From the NCBI GenBank assembly GCA_903908065.1, contig CAIVQO010000022.1, forward strand, positions 85,340 to 149,339: 64,000 bases of DNA, given 5' to 3'. Positions 47,065 through 55,666 of this stretch are shown in pieces; the stretch's first letter is position 1, and each line of letters opens with the position of its first letter. Source of the DNA: an uncultured beta proteobacterium (GTDB lineage Bacteria; Pseudomonadota; Gammaproteobacteria; Burkholderiales; Rhodocyclaceae). The notes below the pieces were generated by a model, which did no database searches, was not told the origin of the DNA, and saw only the letters and a list, made by a program, of their open reading frames with translations. The translations under genes were made by a program, and so were the position numbers.

Positions 47065-47559
47065 ATGAACACCCCGTTCCGCATCGGCCAGGGCTATGAC
47101 GTGCATGCCCTGACGCCGGGGCGCAAACTGATTCTCGGCGGCGTCGAGATTCCCTTCGATCGCGGCCTGCTTGGGCATTCCGATGCGGACGCGCTGCTGC
47201 ACGCGATCACCGACGCCATTCTCGGTGCTGCCGGCATGGGCGACATCGGCGGCATGTTTCCCGATACCAGCCCGCAATGGCAGGGCGCCGACAGCCGCCG
47301 CCTGCTGCGTGGCGCGATGGATGCGGTGCGTGCCACGGGCTGGCGGGTGGGCAACGTCGATGCCACGATCATTGCCCAGGCGCCGCGCATCGCACCCCAT
47401 GTCGCCGCGATGCGCGCGAACATTGCGGCCGACCTTGGCATCGAGCCGTCAGCGGTGAACGTCAAGGGCAAGACCAACGAGCGCCTGGGCTTCGAGGGGC
47501 GCAGCGAAGGCATCGCCACCGAGGCGGTAGTGTTGCTGGTCCGCCATGAACCCGCCTGA
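47065..47559 (+). CDS. ispF: 2-C-methyl-D-erythritol 2,4-cyclodiphosphate synthase IspF
   Basis: 164 residues with the family motifs: [10 protein letters not shown] (metal Asp/His, residues 8–17), [17 protein letters not shown] near 39, [10 protein letters not shown] near 60 and [19 protein letters not shown] near 132. GGAG precedes the ATG. It cyclises CDP-ME-2-phosphate in the methylerythritol phosphate pathway, completing the pair with ispD two genes upstream. The stop lies inside thpR, overlapping by 14 bases. Confidence 0.96.
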   Translation: MNTPFRIGQGYDVHALTPGRKLILGGVEIPFDRGLLGHSDADALLHAITDAILGAAGMGDIGGMFPDTSPQWQGADSRRLLRGAMDAVRATGWRVGNVDATIIAQAPRIAPHVAAMRANIAADLGIEPSAVNVKGKTNERLGFEGRSEGIATEAVVLLVRHEPA

Positions 47560-48103
47560 GAGCGAAGGCACCCATTCGCATCGGGTCTTTTTCGCGCTTT
47601 GGCCGGATGCCGAAGCGATGTCGCACCTCGCCGCGCTGGGGCATGCACTGGCATCGCCCGGCAGCCGGCCGATGCGTCCGCACTCCCTGCACCTTACGCT
47701 GGCCTTCATTGGCTCGGTGACATCGGATCAGCTGGCGCAATTGCAGCACATTGCCGAAGGCATCCATGCCGACGCCTTTGAGCTGAGGCTCGACCGGCTC
47801 GGGTTCTGGCCGCAGCGGGGCATCCTCTGGGCCGGATGCGAACAAACGCCGTCGCCCCTGCGCCGACTTTTCGAGGCCTTGTCGGACGCGCTCACCGCCG
47901 CGGATTTCCGCTTCGAGCGCCATGGTGGCAAGGGCCTGCTTCCCCATGTTACGCTGGCGCGGCGCTCGCGTTGCCCGCGGCTGCCGCGCCTGGATACGCC
48001 TGTCACCTGGCAGGTCGACGAGTTTGCCCTGGTCGAAAGCCATCTCCATCCAAGCGCCGCCAGCTATCGTACGGTCGCGCGCTTTCCGCTTGCCGGCGCC
48101 TAG
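47546..48103 (+). CDS. thpR: RNA 2',3'-cyclic phosphodiesterase (ThpR/LigT)
   Basis: 185 residues of the 2H phosphoesterase superfamily. The two catalytic H-x-T motifs are [11 protein letters not shown] near residue 48 and [11 protein letters not shown] near 132. RVFFALWPD at the start and [11 protein letters not shown] near 89 fit ThpR proteins. It hydrolyses 2',3'-cyclic ends to 2'-phosphates and can ligate tRNA halves in vitro; the physiological role is unsure. It overlaps ispF. Confidence 0.88.
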   Translation: MNPPESEGTHSHRVFFALWPDAEAMSHLAALGHALASPGSRPMRPHSLHLTLAFIGSVTSDQLAQLQHIAEGIHADAFELRLDRLGFWPQRGILWAGCEQTPSPLRRLFEALSDALTAADFRFERHGGKGLLPHVTLARRSRCPRLPRLDTPVTWQVDEFALVESHLHPSAASYRTVARFPLAGA

Positions 48104-48147
48104 TCCGCTTGAATTAGAATCGCGTCATTCCTACGGAGCCATAGATC

Positions 48148-48681
48148 GTGGTCAAGCTGTTCGGTCCCACAAAGTCTTCGCCGCGCCTGGAGCGCCTGCA
48201 TGGCCTGAGCCTGTTCGTCAATCTGACGGCAGGGGAGTTGCGCATCGTCGACGGGCTGTTGCACGAGCGCAGCTACCTTCCCGGCGAAGTGATCTTCGAC
48301 GAGGGCGAGGAGGGGCAGGCCATCTACATCATCGCTTCGGGCGAGGTGCTGATCTCGCGCCAGGAGCACTCCGAGCCAAGCGCCAATCACGCCGGCAGCG
48401 ATCTGCCGCGGCGTCGCCAGGGCGATACCGGGCGCGTCGCCCAGCTCGGTCCCGGTACTTTCTTCGGCGAACTGGCCCTGCTCGACAACTCGCCGCGCTC
48501 GGCGCAGGCCCGCGCCGCCAGCGCGTGCCAGCTGATCGTGTTTTTCCGCGACGATTTCGTCGGGCTGCTCGACACCCACGCCCGCATCGCCTCGAAGATT
48601 TCGCGGCAACTGGCCTGCCACCTCGGCGCCCGGATGCGCGCCATGGCCCAGGCCATGGGCAATCACCAGCACGCGGTCTGA
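48148..48681 (+). CDS. Cyclic nucleotide-binding domain protein
   Basis: 177 residues from a GTG preceded by ACGGAG. One cNMP-binding domain: LSLFVNLTAGELRIVDGLLHERSYLPGEVIFDEGEEG near 21–57 and the phosphate-binding cassette FFGELALLDNSPRSAQARA near 106. No helix-turn-helix follows, only a helix (IASKISRQLACHLGARMRAMAQ). It therefore is a stand-alone cAMP/cGMP sensor domain, not a CRP regulator. It precedes perM by three bases and may modulate that transporter. Confidence 0.85.
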   Translation: MVKLFGPTKSSPRLERLHGLSLFVNLTAGELRIVDGLLHERSYLPGEVIFDEGEEGQAIYIIASGEVLISRQEHSEPSANHAGSDLPRRRQGDTGRVAQLGPGTFFGELALLDNSPRSAQARAASACQLIVFFRDDFVGLLDTHARIASKISRQLACHLGARMRAMAQAMGNHQHAV

Positions 48682-48684
48682 GCG

Positions 48685-49824
48685 GTGAGCCAGGCGATCA
48701 ACGGCGCGCCGGACAGCCACGCCCATCACGGCTCCGGGCCGGTGGTATGGGTGGCGATCATCGCCACGACCTGCCTGCTGCTGCTGGTGTTCCAGAAAGT
48801 GCTGTGGCTGGTGGTGCCCTTCCTGCTGGCGCTGATCCTCTACTACTTCCTGTTTCCGCTGGTGCGGCTGCTGGTGTTTCGCGGCATGAGCCGCGACGCG
48901 GCGTCGAGCACCGTGATCCTGGCCTTCCTCGCGCTGCTGAGCCTCTCCGTGGTGTCGCTGACCCCGAAGATCGCCAGCCAGGCCACGCATTGGCAAGACA
49001 CCGTCGATCGCTACGTCCAGGGCGGTACCCAGTTGCTGGATGCCTCGCTGCGCTCCCTCGAACGTCATTGGTCTACGCTGGAGCGGGCGAAGCTGGCGGA
49101 TACCGTGGCCAAGCGTCTTTCAAATGGCGCCGGCAACATCAGCGACCACCTGGAGCCGGTGGCGCTGGGCATCATGGCCTGGACGCCTTCGCTGCTGCTG
49201 GCGCCCTTCCTGGCCTTTTTTTTCCTGCGCGACGGGCGCCGCTTCAAGCGCTTCCTCGGCGCCGCGGTGCCGAACGCCTTCTTCGAAAAGACGCTCTACC
49301 TGCTGCATGAAATCGACCGCACGGCACGCGCCTATTTCCAGGGCCTGATCAACCTGACCATCCTCGACACCCTGACCCTGGCGGCCGGCCTGTGGCTGCT
49401 TGGCATCCCGGGGCCGCTGATGCTGGGCCTGATCTGCGCGGTGCTGGCCTGGGTGCCCTATGTCGGTTCGATCCTCGGCGGCCTGCTGGTGGTGCTGGTG
49501 GCCGCCACCGACTTCCCGGCCGACCCGAGCATGGCTTACTGGGCGATCGCCTTGTTCGTGCTGGTGCGCTTGCTCGACGATTTCCTCTACATGCCGATGA
49601 CCATCGGCAAGAGCCTGGAACTGCATCCGCTGATCACCGTGCTGATGATCTTCGCCGGCGGCGCCGTGGCGGGGATTTCCGGCCTGATGCTGGTGTTGCC
49701 GGTACTCGGCGTGGTGATGGTGATCGGCGAAACCATCGGCATCATCGTTTCCGATCCGCGCCTGATGGCGCGGCATCACCATGCGCGTGAGCTGCGCCAG
49801 CGCCAGGCCAGCGCCGACCTCTGA
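48685..49824 (+). CDS. AI-2E family transporter (PerM-like)
   Basis: 379 residues from a GTG. About seven to eight helices, with the family pattern YYFLFPLVRLLVFRGMSRDAA near 52, a long amphipathic stretch, and APFLAFFFLRDGRRFKRFLG near 173. GLICAVLAWVPYVGSILG near 250 and LVRLLDDFLYMPMTIGKSLELHPLITVL near 292 complete it. Family members export autoinducer-2 or act as Na+(Li+)/H+ antiporters. Its three-base distance to the cNMP-binding gene suggests one operon. A faint resemblance to the dispersed repeat at its 3' end is listed as rejected. Confidence 0.86.
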   Translation: MSQAINGAPDSHAHHGSGPVVWVAIIATTCLLLLVFQKVLWLVVPFLLALILYYFLFPLVRLLVFRGMSRDAASSTVILAFLALLSLSVVSLTPKIASQATHWQDTVDRYVQGGTQLLDASLRSLERHWSTLERAKLADTVAKRLSNGAGNISDHLEPVALGIMAWTPSLLLAPFLAFFFLRDGRRFKRFLGAAVPNAFFEKTLYLLHEIDRTARAYFQGLINLTILDTLTLAAGLWLLGIPGPLMLGLICAVLAWVPYVGSILGGLLVVLVAATDFPADPSMAYWAIALFVLVRLLDDFLYMPMTIGKSLELHPLITVLMIFAGGAVAGISGLMLVLPVLGVVMVIGETIGIIVSDPRLMARHHHARELRQRQASADL

Positions 49825-49833
49825 AGCTGCGGA

Positions 49834-50235
49834 TCAGCCCGCGGGCGCGTCTTCCCGGTTGCGCATGAAGTAGGCGAGGTCGTTCAGGGCCTTGTCCAAT
49901 GACGCTCGCAGGGCGTCGTCGCTGATCACTTCGGCCATCGCCTGGCGCATGCACAACATCCACTGCTCGGCCTCGTTGCTGGCGATCGGGAAAGGCAGGT
50001 GGCGCGAGCGCAGGCGCGGATGGCCATACTTCTCGACATACAGTTGCGGGCCGCCGAGCCAGCCGGTCAGGTAGAGGAAGAGCTTCTGTTCGGCACTGGC
50101 CAGGTCCGGCTGGTGCAGCTTGCGGATGGCATAGGCCTCGGGCAGGGTGTCCATCAGTTCATAAAAACGTGCGACGAGGCGGCGCACGGCAGCCTCGCCG
50201 CCGATGCGTTCGTAGGGTGTGGCCGTAGCATTCAT
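49834..50235 (-). CDS. Group II truncated haemoglobin
   Basis: 133 residues from the ATG at 50235, whose ATGA overlaps the envZ stop; a longer frame to 50277 would overlap envZ more. The globin pattern is ERIGGEAAVRRLVARFYELM, then LFLYLTGWLGGPQLYVEKYGHPRLRSRHLPFPI with the proximal His, and EQWMLCMRQAM with the Trp of group II. Such proteins bind O2 or NO and may detoxify NO or deliver oxygen. It is the third gene of the ompR–envZ transcript, which is unusual. Confidence 0.9.
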   Translation of the reverse strand: MNATATPYERIGGEAAVRRLVARFYELMDTLPEAYAIRKLHQPDLASAEQKLFLYLTGWLGGPQLYVEKYGHPRLRSRHLPFPIASNEAEQWMLCMRQAMAEVISDDALRASLDKALNDLAYFMRNREDAPAG

Positions 50236-51581
50236 GCGGATTTCGATTCGGAGTTGGAAAGCACCAGGCGGGCGCACAGGCCGCCGCCGGGTCGTGGTAA
50301 AAGTTCGAGGCGCCCATTATGCGTGCGCGCGACGCGTTCGACGATGGCGAGGCCGAGCCCGGCCCCCGCGGTGTTGCTGCGGGCCGATTCCAGGCGGGCG
50401 AACGGGCGCTTGATTCGTTCGACCTCCCCCGGCGGGATCCCCGGACCCCGATCGCGCACCTCGATGCCGAGTCCGGCGGGCTCGGCCTGCAAGCCCAGCT
50501 CGACAGGCTGCCCGGTGCCGGCGTACTTGAGGGCATTGTCGATCAGGTTGCTGACGGCGCGGCGCAGTGCCTGCGGCCGCAACCGGATCGGCTTCGCAAA
50601 AGTCGGCGCCGGTGACACGGTGTTGTCGCGATCGACATCGACTGCAAAACCACGCCGTCGATATTGAGCGGCCAGTTCGGCCAACAGGGCCGCAACGTCG
50701 ATTTCCTGCGGCGCCTCGCCCCCCTCGGAACGGGCGAAATCGAGGAATTGGCCGATGGTCTTGTCCATTTCCTCGACGTCGGCCGTCATGCCTTCGCGCA
50801 GGAACTCGTCACCCGCCATTTCGATGCCCATGCGCAGGCGCGTCAATGGCGTACGCAAGTCGTGGGAAATGCCGGCCAGGATCAGCGCCCGGTCCTGGTC
50901 CATCTGCGCCAGGTCGGCGCTCATCTGGTTGAAGGCGTGGGCCACGGTGGCCAGTTCGGTCGGGCCGCTTTCATCGAGGCGGGTCGGCGTGCCGCCGGCG
51001 CCGACTTCCCGCGCCGCCTGCTGCAAGGCCTTGAGCGGCCGTGTGATGCGGAACACGATCAGCCAGGCGCCGCCAAGCGAGAGCAGCAGCGCGGCCACTG
51101 CCCAGCCCAGCCAGCCCAGCGGAAACACGCGTTCGATGCGCTCGCGCGGCAGCGCCAGCCAGTAGATGCCGTCTTCGCTGTCGTCGATGCGGAAATTGAG
51201 GAACAGGGCGCGTTCGCCCTCGCGCTCCAGCGTCAGTCGCGTGGCCGGCCCGAGCTGCTCGCGCACCAGCTCCTCGACGCGCAGCAGGAAGGCACGGTCG
51301 GGCAGGGGTTCGATGCGGTCACCCGGTTCCGCCGGGTAGATGTGGATGCCTTCGCGGTCGGATAACTCGCGCAACAGTTCGCGGCGCGATTCGACACGGG
51401 CCGAGACCAGCGCCGCGCGCGTCAGGTTAGCCACGCTGACCAGGGTCTGCGCCAATTGCCGCGCGCGCGGCTCGCGTTCGTAGGCACGAAAGATGGCAAA
51501 CCACGCAGCGACCGAAATCAGCATCAGCACTGCAAGCAGGAGGAAGGTGCGCCAGAGCAGCGAGCGCGGCAGGAGCCTCAT
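50232..51581 (-). CDS. envZ: Sensor histidine kinase, EnvZ type
   Basis: 449 residues: helix 1 (LLWRTFLLLAVLMLISVAAWF), a periplasmic loop to about 150, helix 2 (WLGWAVAALLLSLGGAWLIVF) and HAMP. The dimerisation domain has LAGISHDLRTPLTRLRMGIE near 240. The ATPase has NLIDNALKYAG, EVRDRGPGIPPGEVERI and AGAGLGLAIVERV. It is the kinase partner of the upstream ompR gene and should sense osmolarity or envelope state. Two in-frame repeats occur: one after helix 2 (EVGAGGTP, about 194) and one before the ATPase (VSPAPTF, about 325). Confidence 0.9.
   Translation of the reverse strand: MRLLPRSLLWRTFLLLAVLMLISVAAWFAIFRAYEREPRARQLAQTLVSVANLTRAALVSARVESRRELLRELSDREGIHIYPAEPGDRIEPLPDRAFLLRVEELVREQLGPATRLTLEREGERALFLNFRIDDSEDGIYWLALPRERIERVFPLGWLGWAVAALLLSLGGAWLIVFRITRPLKALQQAAREVGAGGTPTRLDESGPTELATVAHAFNQMSADLAQMDQDRALILAGISHDLRTPLTRLRMGIEMAGDEFLREGMTADVEEMDKTIGQFLDFARSEGGEAPQEIDVAALLAELAAQYRRRGFAVDVDRDNTVSPAPTFAKPIRLRPQALRRAVSNLIDNALKYAGTGQPVELGLQAEPAGLGIEVRDRGPGIPPGEVERIKRPFARLESARSNTAGAGLGLAIVERVARTHNGRLELLPRPGGGLCARLVLSNSESKSA
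50599..50619 (+). repeat. 21-bp dispersed repeat, copy 8 (inside envZ)
   Basis: AAAGTCGGCGCCGG then TGACACG, two differences. It is antisense to envZ, whose frame reads V-S-P-A-P-T-F in the linker between the dimerisation and ATPase domains. Confidence 0.72.
50988..51008 (-). repeat. 21-bp dispersed repeat, copy 9 (inside envZ, HAMP start)
   Basis: GAAGTCGGCGCCGG then CGGCACG, three differences, on the sense strand of envZ. It encodes E-V-G-A-G-G-T just after helix 2. E. coli EnvZ has a similar V-G-x-G at the same place, so homology may explain part of the match. Confidence 0.45.
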
Positions 51582-51593
51582 GGCCGGGAACGC

Positions 51594-52322
51594 TTATTCG
51601 TGTTTCTTGCCGTCCGGAACGAACACATAGCCGAAGCCCCAGACGGTCTGGATGTACCGCGGCTTGCCCGGGTCTTCCTCGACCAGCTTGCGCAGGCGCG
51701 AGATCTGCACGTCGATGGCGCGGTCGAAGACCTCGTATTCGCGGCCGCGCGCCAGTTCCATCAGCTTGTCGCGGCTCATCGGCTGGCGCGGATGTTCCAG
51801 CAGCACGCGCAGCAGGCCGAATTCGCCCGAGGTCAGCAGCGTGGTTTCCCCCTCGCGTTCCAGTTCTCGCGTGCCGAGGTTGATCGCCACCTTGCCGAAG
51901 CGCACGACTTCCTCGGTGATCGCCGGCGCGCCCGGAGGCGGCGGCGCGGTACGGCGGCGCAGCACGGCACCGATGCGCGCCACCAGCTCGCGCGGGTTGA
52001 AGGGCTTGGGCAGGTAGTCGTCGGCGCCGATTTCAAGGCCGACGATGCGATCGACCTCATCGCCCTTGGCGGTCAGCATGATGATGCTCACCGTGTTGGC
52101 GGCGCCTCGCAGGCGACGGCAGATCGCCAGGCCATCTTCGCCCGGCAGCATCAGGTCGAGCACGATCAGGTCGTAAAGCTCGCGCTCGAGCGCACGGTCC
52201 ATGGATGGCGCATCGGGCACGGCCTTGACCGTGAAGCCCTGGTCGGAAAGGTAGCGTTCGAGCAGCTGGCGCAGCCGCAGGTCGTCGTCGACGACAAGGA
52301 TCTTGGATCGGGTCTCGTTCAT
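51594..52322 (-). CDS. ompR: Response regulator, OmpR type
   Basis: 242 residues from ATG 52322; a TTG nine bases upstream is possible. Receiver domain: KILVVDDDLRLRQLLERYL, phosphoacceptor in LIVLDLMLPGEDGL near 55, and PKPFNPRELVARI near 105. The winged-helix domain has LTSGEFGLLRVLLEHPRQPMSRDKLMELARGREYEVFDRAIDVQISRLRKLVEEDP and YIQTVWGFGYVFVPDG. It belongs to the OmpR family and is paired with envZ 12 bases downstream. Targets could include the divergent small exported-protein genes. Confidence 0.93.
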   Translation of the reverse strand: MNETRSKILVVDDDLRLRQLLERYLSDQGFTVKAVPDAPSMDRALERELYDLIVLDLMLPGEDGLAICRRLRGAANTVSIIMLTAKGDEVDRIVGLEIGADDYLPKPFNPRELVARIGAVLRRRTAPPPPGAPAITEEVVRFGKVAINLGTRELEREGETTLLTSGEFGLLRVLLEHPRQPMSRDKLMELARGREYEVFDRAIDVQISRLRKLVEEDPGKPRYIQTVWGFGYVFVPDGKKHE

Positions 52323-52467
52323 GGAGGCCAATCCTAGCGGGATCGATGCCGTCCTGCCAGCACCTTTAACAAAGGCTTACAAAGCCGGGGCTGTCGCAAC
52401 AATTGGCTTACACGGCGGTATGAAACTGCAAGCGTGCCGAAATAGCGGCCGCGGCCAGGAGATCATC

Positions 52468-52602
52468 ATGAAAGCCTTGTTTCTCAGCATTGCCCTCGGA
52501 CTCGGTCTGGCGCTCTGGGGCGCCGATCCGCAGGCTGGCATCGATCACCTGATGGCGGCGAGCCACATGGCCGGCGAGCAGATTTACAGTATGCTTCGCT
52601 GA
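52468..52602 (+). CDS. Small hypothetical exported or membrane peptide
   Basis: 44 residues with a strong AGGAG seven bases before the ATG. It begins MKALFLSIALGLGLALWGAD, which looks like a signal or single anchor helix, followed by a short polar tail with several Met and His residues (DHLMAASHMAGEQIY). It is divergent from ompR and only 20 bases before the next small gene. It is unrecognised, but the ribosome-binding site and position support a real gene. Confidence 0.5.
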   Translation: MKALFLSIALGLGLALWGADPQAGIDHLMAASHMAGEQIYSMLR

Positions 52603-52622
52603 GCGGATTGAAAGGAATGGTC

Positions 52623-52922
52623 GTGAACGCGGGACGCAGGATGAAATGGATGATGCTGGCAACGGCCATGCTGCTGGCGGTCGAAGTTTCCGCGCAGGGC
52701 ATGCCGGGTCCGCGGCGCGAACGTGGCGACGGGCCGCCGCCGCAGCGCATGATGCCGGAGGCGCGCCCCACCCAGTTCAATGCCGAAGGCGACGCGGCAC
52801 AGCGGCAGCGCATGACCCCGGAAGAGCGCAGGCAACTGCGGCGCGACGTGCACGATGCCGGGCGCGACCTGTATCCGGAACGGATGCGCGAACGGCGTCG
52901 CGAGATGCGGCGCGGCGAATGA
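52623..52922 (+). CDS. Small exported Arg-rich protein, hypothetical
   Basis: About 99 residues from GTG 52623 (AAAGGA six bases upstream); ATG 52617 and ATG 52641 are alternatives. A signal peptide ends near VSAQ. The mature part is rich in Arg and Pro with MTPEERRQLRRDVHDAGRDLYPERMRERRREM, a motif seen in betaproteobacterial hypothetical proteins next to two-component genes. It resembles a small periplasmic stress protein but I do not recognise the function. A bidirectional terminator follows. Confidence 0.6.
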   Translation: MNAGRRMKWMMLATAMLLAVEVSAQGMPGPRRERGDGPPPQRMMPEARPTQFNAEGDAAQRQRMTPEERRQLRRDVHDAGRDLYPERMRERRREMRRGE

Positions 52923-52991
52923 AAGGCATGTCTCCGGCTCGGGCCGGAGACGGTATCCCTTGTGGACGGCTAGCGACACGGTGACATAAAA

Positions 52992-53020
52992 CAAAAAGCC
53001 CCGCATTGCGGGGCTTTTTG
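52992..53020. terminator. Bidirectional rho-independent terminator
   Basis: Stem AAAAAGCCCCGC/GCGGGGCTTTTT with a three-base loop. It ends the Arg-rich protein gene on the plus strand and acnB on the minus strand. Confidence 0.92.
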
Positions 53021-53037
53021 TTCGCGTTGCGAGGGAG

Positions 53038-55623
53038 TTACACCGTGACCGTATCCGCGATTTCCTTGAAATCGTTGATCTGGTCGAAGTTCATGTAGCG
53101 ATACACGTCGGCCGCTTTGGATTCCAGCGTCTTGACCTGCTCCATGTACTCGGCCACGGTCGGGATCTTGCCCATCAGCGCGCAGACCGCCGCCAGTTCG
53201 GCGGACGACAGATACACGCGGGTGTCGATGCCGAGGCGGTTGGGGAAGTTGCGCGTCGAGGTCGAAACCGCCGTGCTGCCCTTGCGGATTTGCGCCTGGT
53301 TGCCCATGCACAGCGAGCAGCCGGGCATTTCCATGCGCGCGCCGGACTTGCCGAGCACCGAGTAGTAGCCTTCCTCGTTGAGGATCATGGCGTCCATCTT
53401 GGTCGGCGGCGCGATCCACAGGCGGGTCGGGATGTCGCTCTTGCCATCGAGCACCTTGCCGGCAGCGCGGAAGTGGCCGATGTTGGTCATGCACGAGCCG
53501 ATGAAGACCTCGTCGATCTTGTCGCCGGCGACGTCGGACAGCAGCTTGACGTCATCCGGATCGTTCGGGCAAGCCATCAGCGGCTCCTTGACGTCGGCCA
53601 GGTCGATCTCGATCACGGCGGCGTATTCGGCATCGGCGTCCGGCTGCAGCAGGGTGCCCTTGGCGATCCATTCTTCCATGGCCTTGATGCGGCGGCCCAG
53701 GGTGCGCTTGTCTTCGTAACCTTCGGCGATCATCCACTTCATCAGGGTGATGTTGGAGCGCAGGTACTCGACGATCGGCTCCTTGTTCAGGCGCACCGAG
53801 CAGGCGGCGGCGGAGCGTTCGGCAGCGGCGTCCGACAGTTCGAAGGCCTGTTCCACCTTGAGGTCCGGCAGGCCTTCGATTTCAAGGATGCGGCCGGAGA
53901 AGACGTTCTTCTTGCCCTTCTTCTCGACGGTCAACAGGCCCGCCTTGATCGCGTAGTAGGGGATGGCGTTGACCAGGTCGCGCAGGGTGATGCCAGGCTG
54001 CAGCTTGCCCTTGAAGCGCACCAGCACGGATTCCGGCATGTCCAGCGGCATGACGCCGGTGGCGGCGGCAAAGGCGACCAGGCCCGAGCCGGCGGGGAAG
54101 GATATGCCGATCGGGAAGCGGGTGTGGCTGTCGCCGCCGGTGCCCACCGTGTCGGGCAGCAGGAAGCGGTTGAGCCAGGAGTGGATCACGCCGTCGCCTG
54201 GGCGCAGCGAAATGCCGCCGCGCGCGGTGATGAAGGAGGGCAGGGTGCGATGGGTCTTGACGTCCACCAGCTTCGGATAGGCGGCGGTGTGGCAGAAGGA
54301 CTGCATCACCAGGTCGGCGGAAAAGCCGAGGCAGGCGAGGTCTTTCAGTTCGTCGCGGGTCATCGGGCCGGTGGTGTCCTGGCTGCCGACGGAAGTCATG
54401 CGCGGCTCGCAGTAGGTGCCCGGGCGGATGCCCTTGCCTTCGGGCATGCCGCAGGCGCGTCCAACCATCTTCTGCGCCAGCGAGAAACCCTTGCCGGAAT
54501 CCTTGGGCGCGACGGGCAGGCGGAACAGCGTGGAAGCCGCCAGGCCGAGCGTTTCCCGGGCCTTGGCGGTGAGCGCCCGGCCGATGATCAGGTTGATGCG
54601 GCCACCAGCGCGCACTTCGTCGAGCAGGACTTCCGACTTGTAGTCGAAGGTCGAAACCACGGCGCCGTTCTTCTCAACCTTTTTATCATAGGGGAAGATG
54701 TCGACCACGTCACCCATGTTCATCTGGCCGACGTCGCACTCGATGGGGAAGGCGCCGGCGTCTTCCTGGGTGTTGAAGAAGATCGGGGCGATCTTGCCGC
54801 CGAGGCAGAAGCCGCCGTAGCGCTTGTTGGGGACGAAGGGGATGTCGTCGCCGGTCCACCAGATCACCGAGTTGGTGGCCGACTTGCGGCTGGAGCCGGT
54901 ACCGACCACGTCGCCGACGTAGGCGACCGGGTGGCCTTTTTTCTTGAGCTCTTCGATCAGGGTGATCGGGCCGCGCTCGCCGGGCTTCTCGGGGGTGATG
55001 CCGTCGCGCGGATTCTTCAGCATGGCCAGGCCGTGCAGCGGGATGTCGGGGCGGCTCCAGGCGTCGGGGGCGGGGGAAAGATCATCGGTATTGGTTTCGC
55101 CGGTGACCTTGAACACGGTGACGGAGATCTTCTTCGGCACTTCGGGGCGCGAGGTGAACCACTCGGCGTCGGCCCAGGACTGCATCACGGCCTTGGCGTT
55201 GGCGCTGCCGGCCTTGGCCTTCTCGGCCACGTCGTTGAAATAGTCGAACATCAGCAGTGTGCCCTTGAGGGCCTTGGCTGCCGCGGCGCCACAGACGGCG
55301 TCGTCGAGCAGGTCGATCAGCGGCTTGACGTTGTAGCCGCCGACCATGGTGCCGAGCAGTTCGGTCGCCTTTTCGCGGCTGATCAGCGGGCACGCCGTCT
55401 GGCCAGCGCCGACTTTTGCCAGGAACTCGGCCTTGACCTTGGCGGCGTCATCGACGCCGGCCGGTACGCGGTGCGTGATCAGCTCGACCAGCGTGGCTTC
55501 CTCGCCCTTGGGCGGGTTTTTCAGCAGTTCCACCAGGTCCGTGGTTTGCTGCTTGCTCAGGGGCAGGGGCGGGATGCCGAGGGCGGCGCGTTCGGCGACG
55601 TGTTGGCGATAGGCTTCAAGCAT
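53038..55623 (-). CDS. acnB: Bifunctional aconitate hydratase 2/2-methylisocitrate dehydratase AcnB
   Basis: 861 residues from ATG 55623, after AGAGGA; the longer open frame upstream covers the CitE-like gene and is rejected. Family motifs: [22 protein letters not shown] near 87, [24 protein letters not shown] near 175, and [15 protein letters not shown] near 710. The cluster ligands are CSLCMGNQA near 772–775 with the third Cys in GSC. It isomerises citrate to isocitrate. An in-frame 21-bp repeat encodes KVGAGQTA near residue 72 in the N-terminal HEAT-like domain. The CitE-like gene is 43 bp upstream. Confidence 0.96.
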   Translation of the reverse strand: MLEAYRQHVAERAALGIPPLPLSKQQTTDLVELLKNPPKGEEATLVELITHRVPAGVDDAAKVKAEFLAKVGAGQTACPLISREKATELLGTMVGGYNVKPLIDLLDDAVCGAAAAKALKGTLLMFDYFNDVAEKAKAGSANAKAVMQSWADAEWFTSRPEVPKKISVTVFKVTGETNTDDLSPAPDAWSRPDIPLHGLAMLKNPRDGITPEKPGERGPITLIEELKKKGHPVAYVGDVVGTGSSRKSATNSVIWWTGDDIPFVPNKRYGGFCLGGKIAPIFFNTQEDAGAFPIECDVGQMNMGDVVDIFPYDKKVEKNGAVVSTFDYKSEVLLDEVRAGGRINLIIGRALTAKARETLGLAASTLFRLPVAPKDSGKGFSLAQKMVGRACGMPEGKGIRPGTYCEPRMTSVGSQDTTGPMTRDELKDLACLGFSADLVMQSFCHTAAYPKLVDVKTHRTLPSFITARGGISLRPGDGVIHSWLNRFLLPDTVGTGGDSHTRFPIGISFPAGSGLVAFAAATGVMPLDMPESVLVRFKGKLQPGITLRDLVNAIPYYAIKAGLLTVEKKGKKNVFSGRILEIEGLPDLKVEQAFELSDAAAERSAAACSVRLNKEPIVEYLRSNITLMKWMIAEGYEDKRTLGRRIKAMEEWIAKGTLLQPDADAEYAAVIEIDLADVKEPLMACPNDPDDVKLLSDVAGDKIDEVFIGSCMTNIGHFRAAGKVLDGKSDIPTRLWIAPPTKMDAMILNEEGYYSVLGKSGARMEMPGCSLCMGNQAQIRKGSTAVSTSTRNFPNRLGIDTRVYLSSAELAAVCALMGKIPTVAEYMEQVKTLESKAADVYRYMNFDQINDFKEIADTVTV
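55396..55416 (-). repeat. 21-bp dispersed repeat, copy 10 (inside acnB)
   Basis: Exact core AAAGTCGGCGCTGG, tail CCAGACG, two differences. It is sense to acnB and encodes K-V-G-A-G-Q-T, aligned to a variable loop (A-I-A-K-G-E in E. coli AcnB). Confidence 0.72.
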
Positions 55624-55666
55624 GGTGAGGTCCTCTCGTTGGAATCGGGTTTGACAGTAGTCGGGG

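Noticed and set aside
47850..47875. CTGCGCCGACTTTTCGAGG resembling the repeat
   Set aside because: It encodes a conserved ThpR helix (PLRRLFEAL) and only shares the short CGCCGACTTT part.
49801..49821. CGCCAGGCCAGCGCCGACCTC at the end of the perM-like gene
   Set aside because: At least six differences from the reference; too weak to list as a copy.
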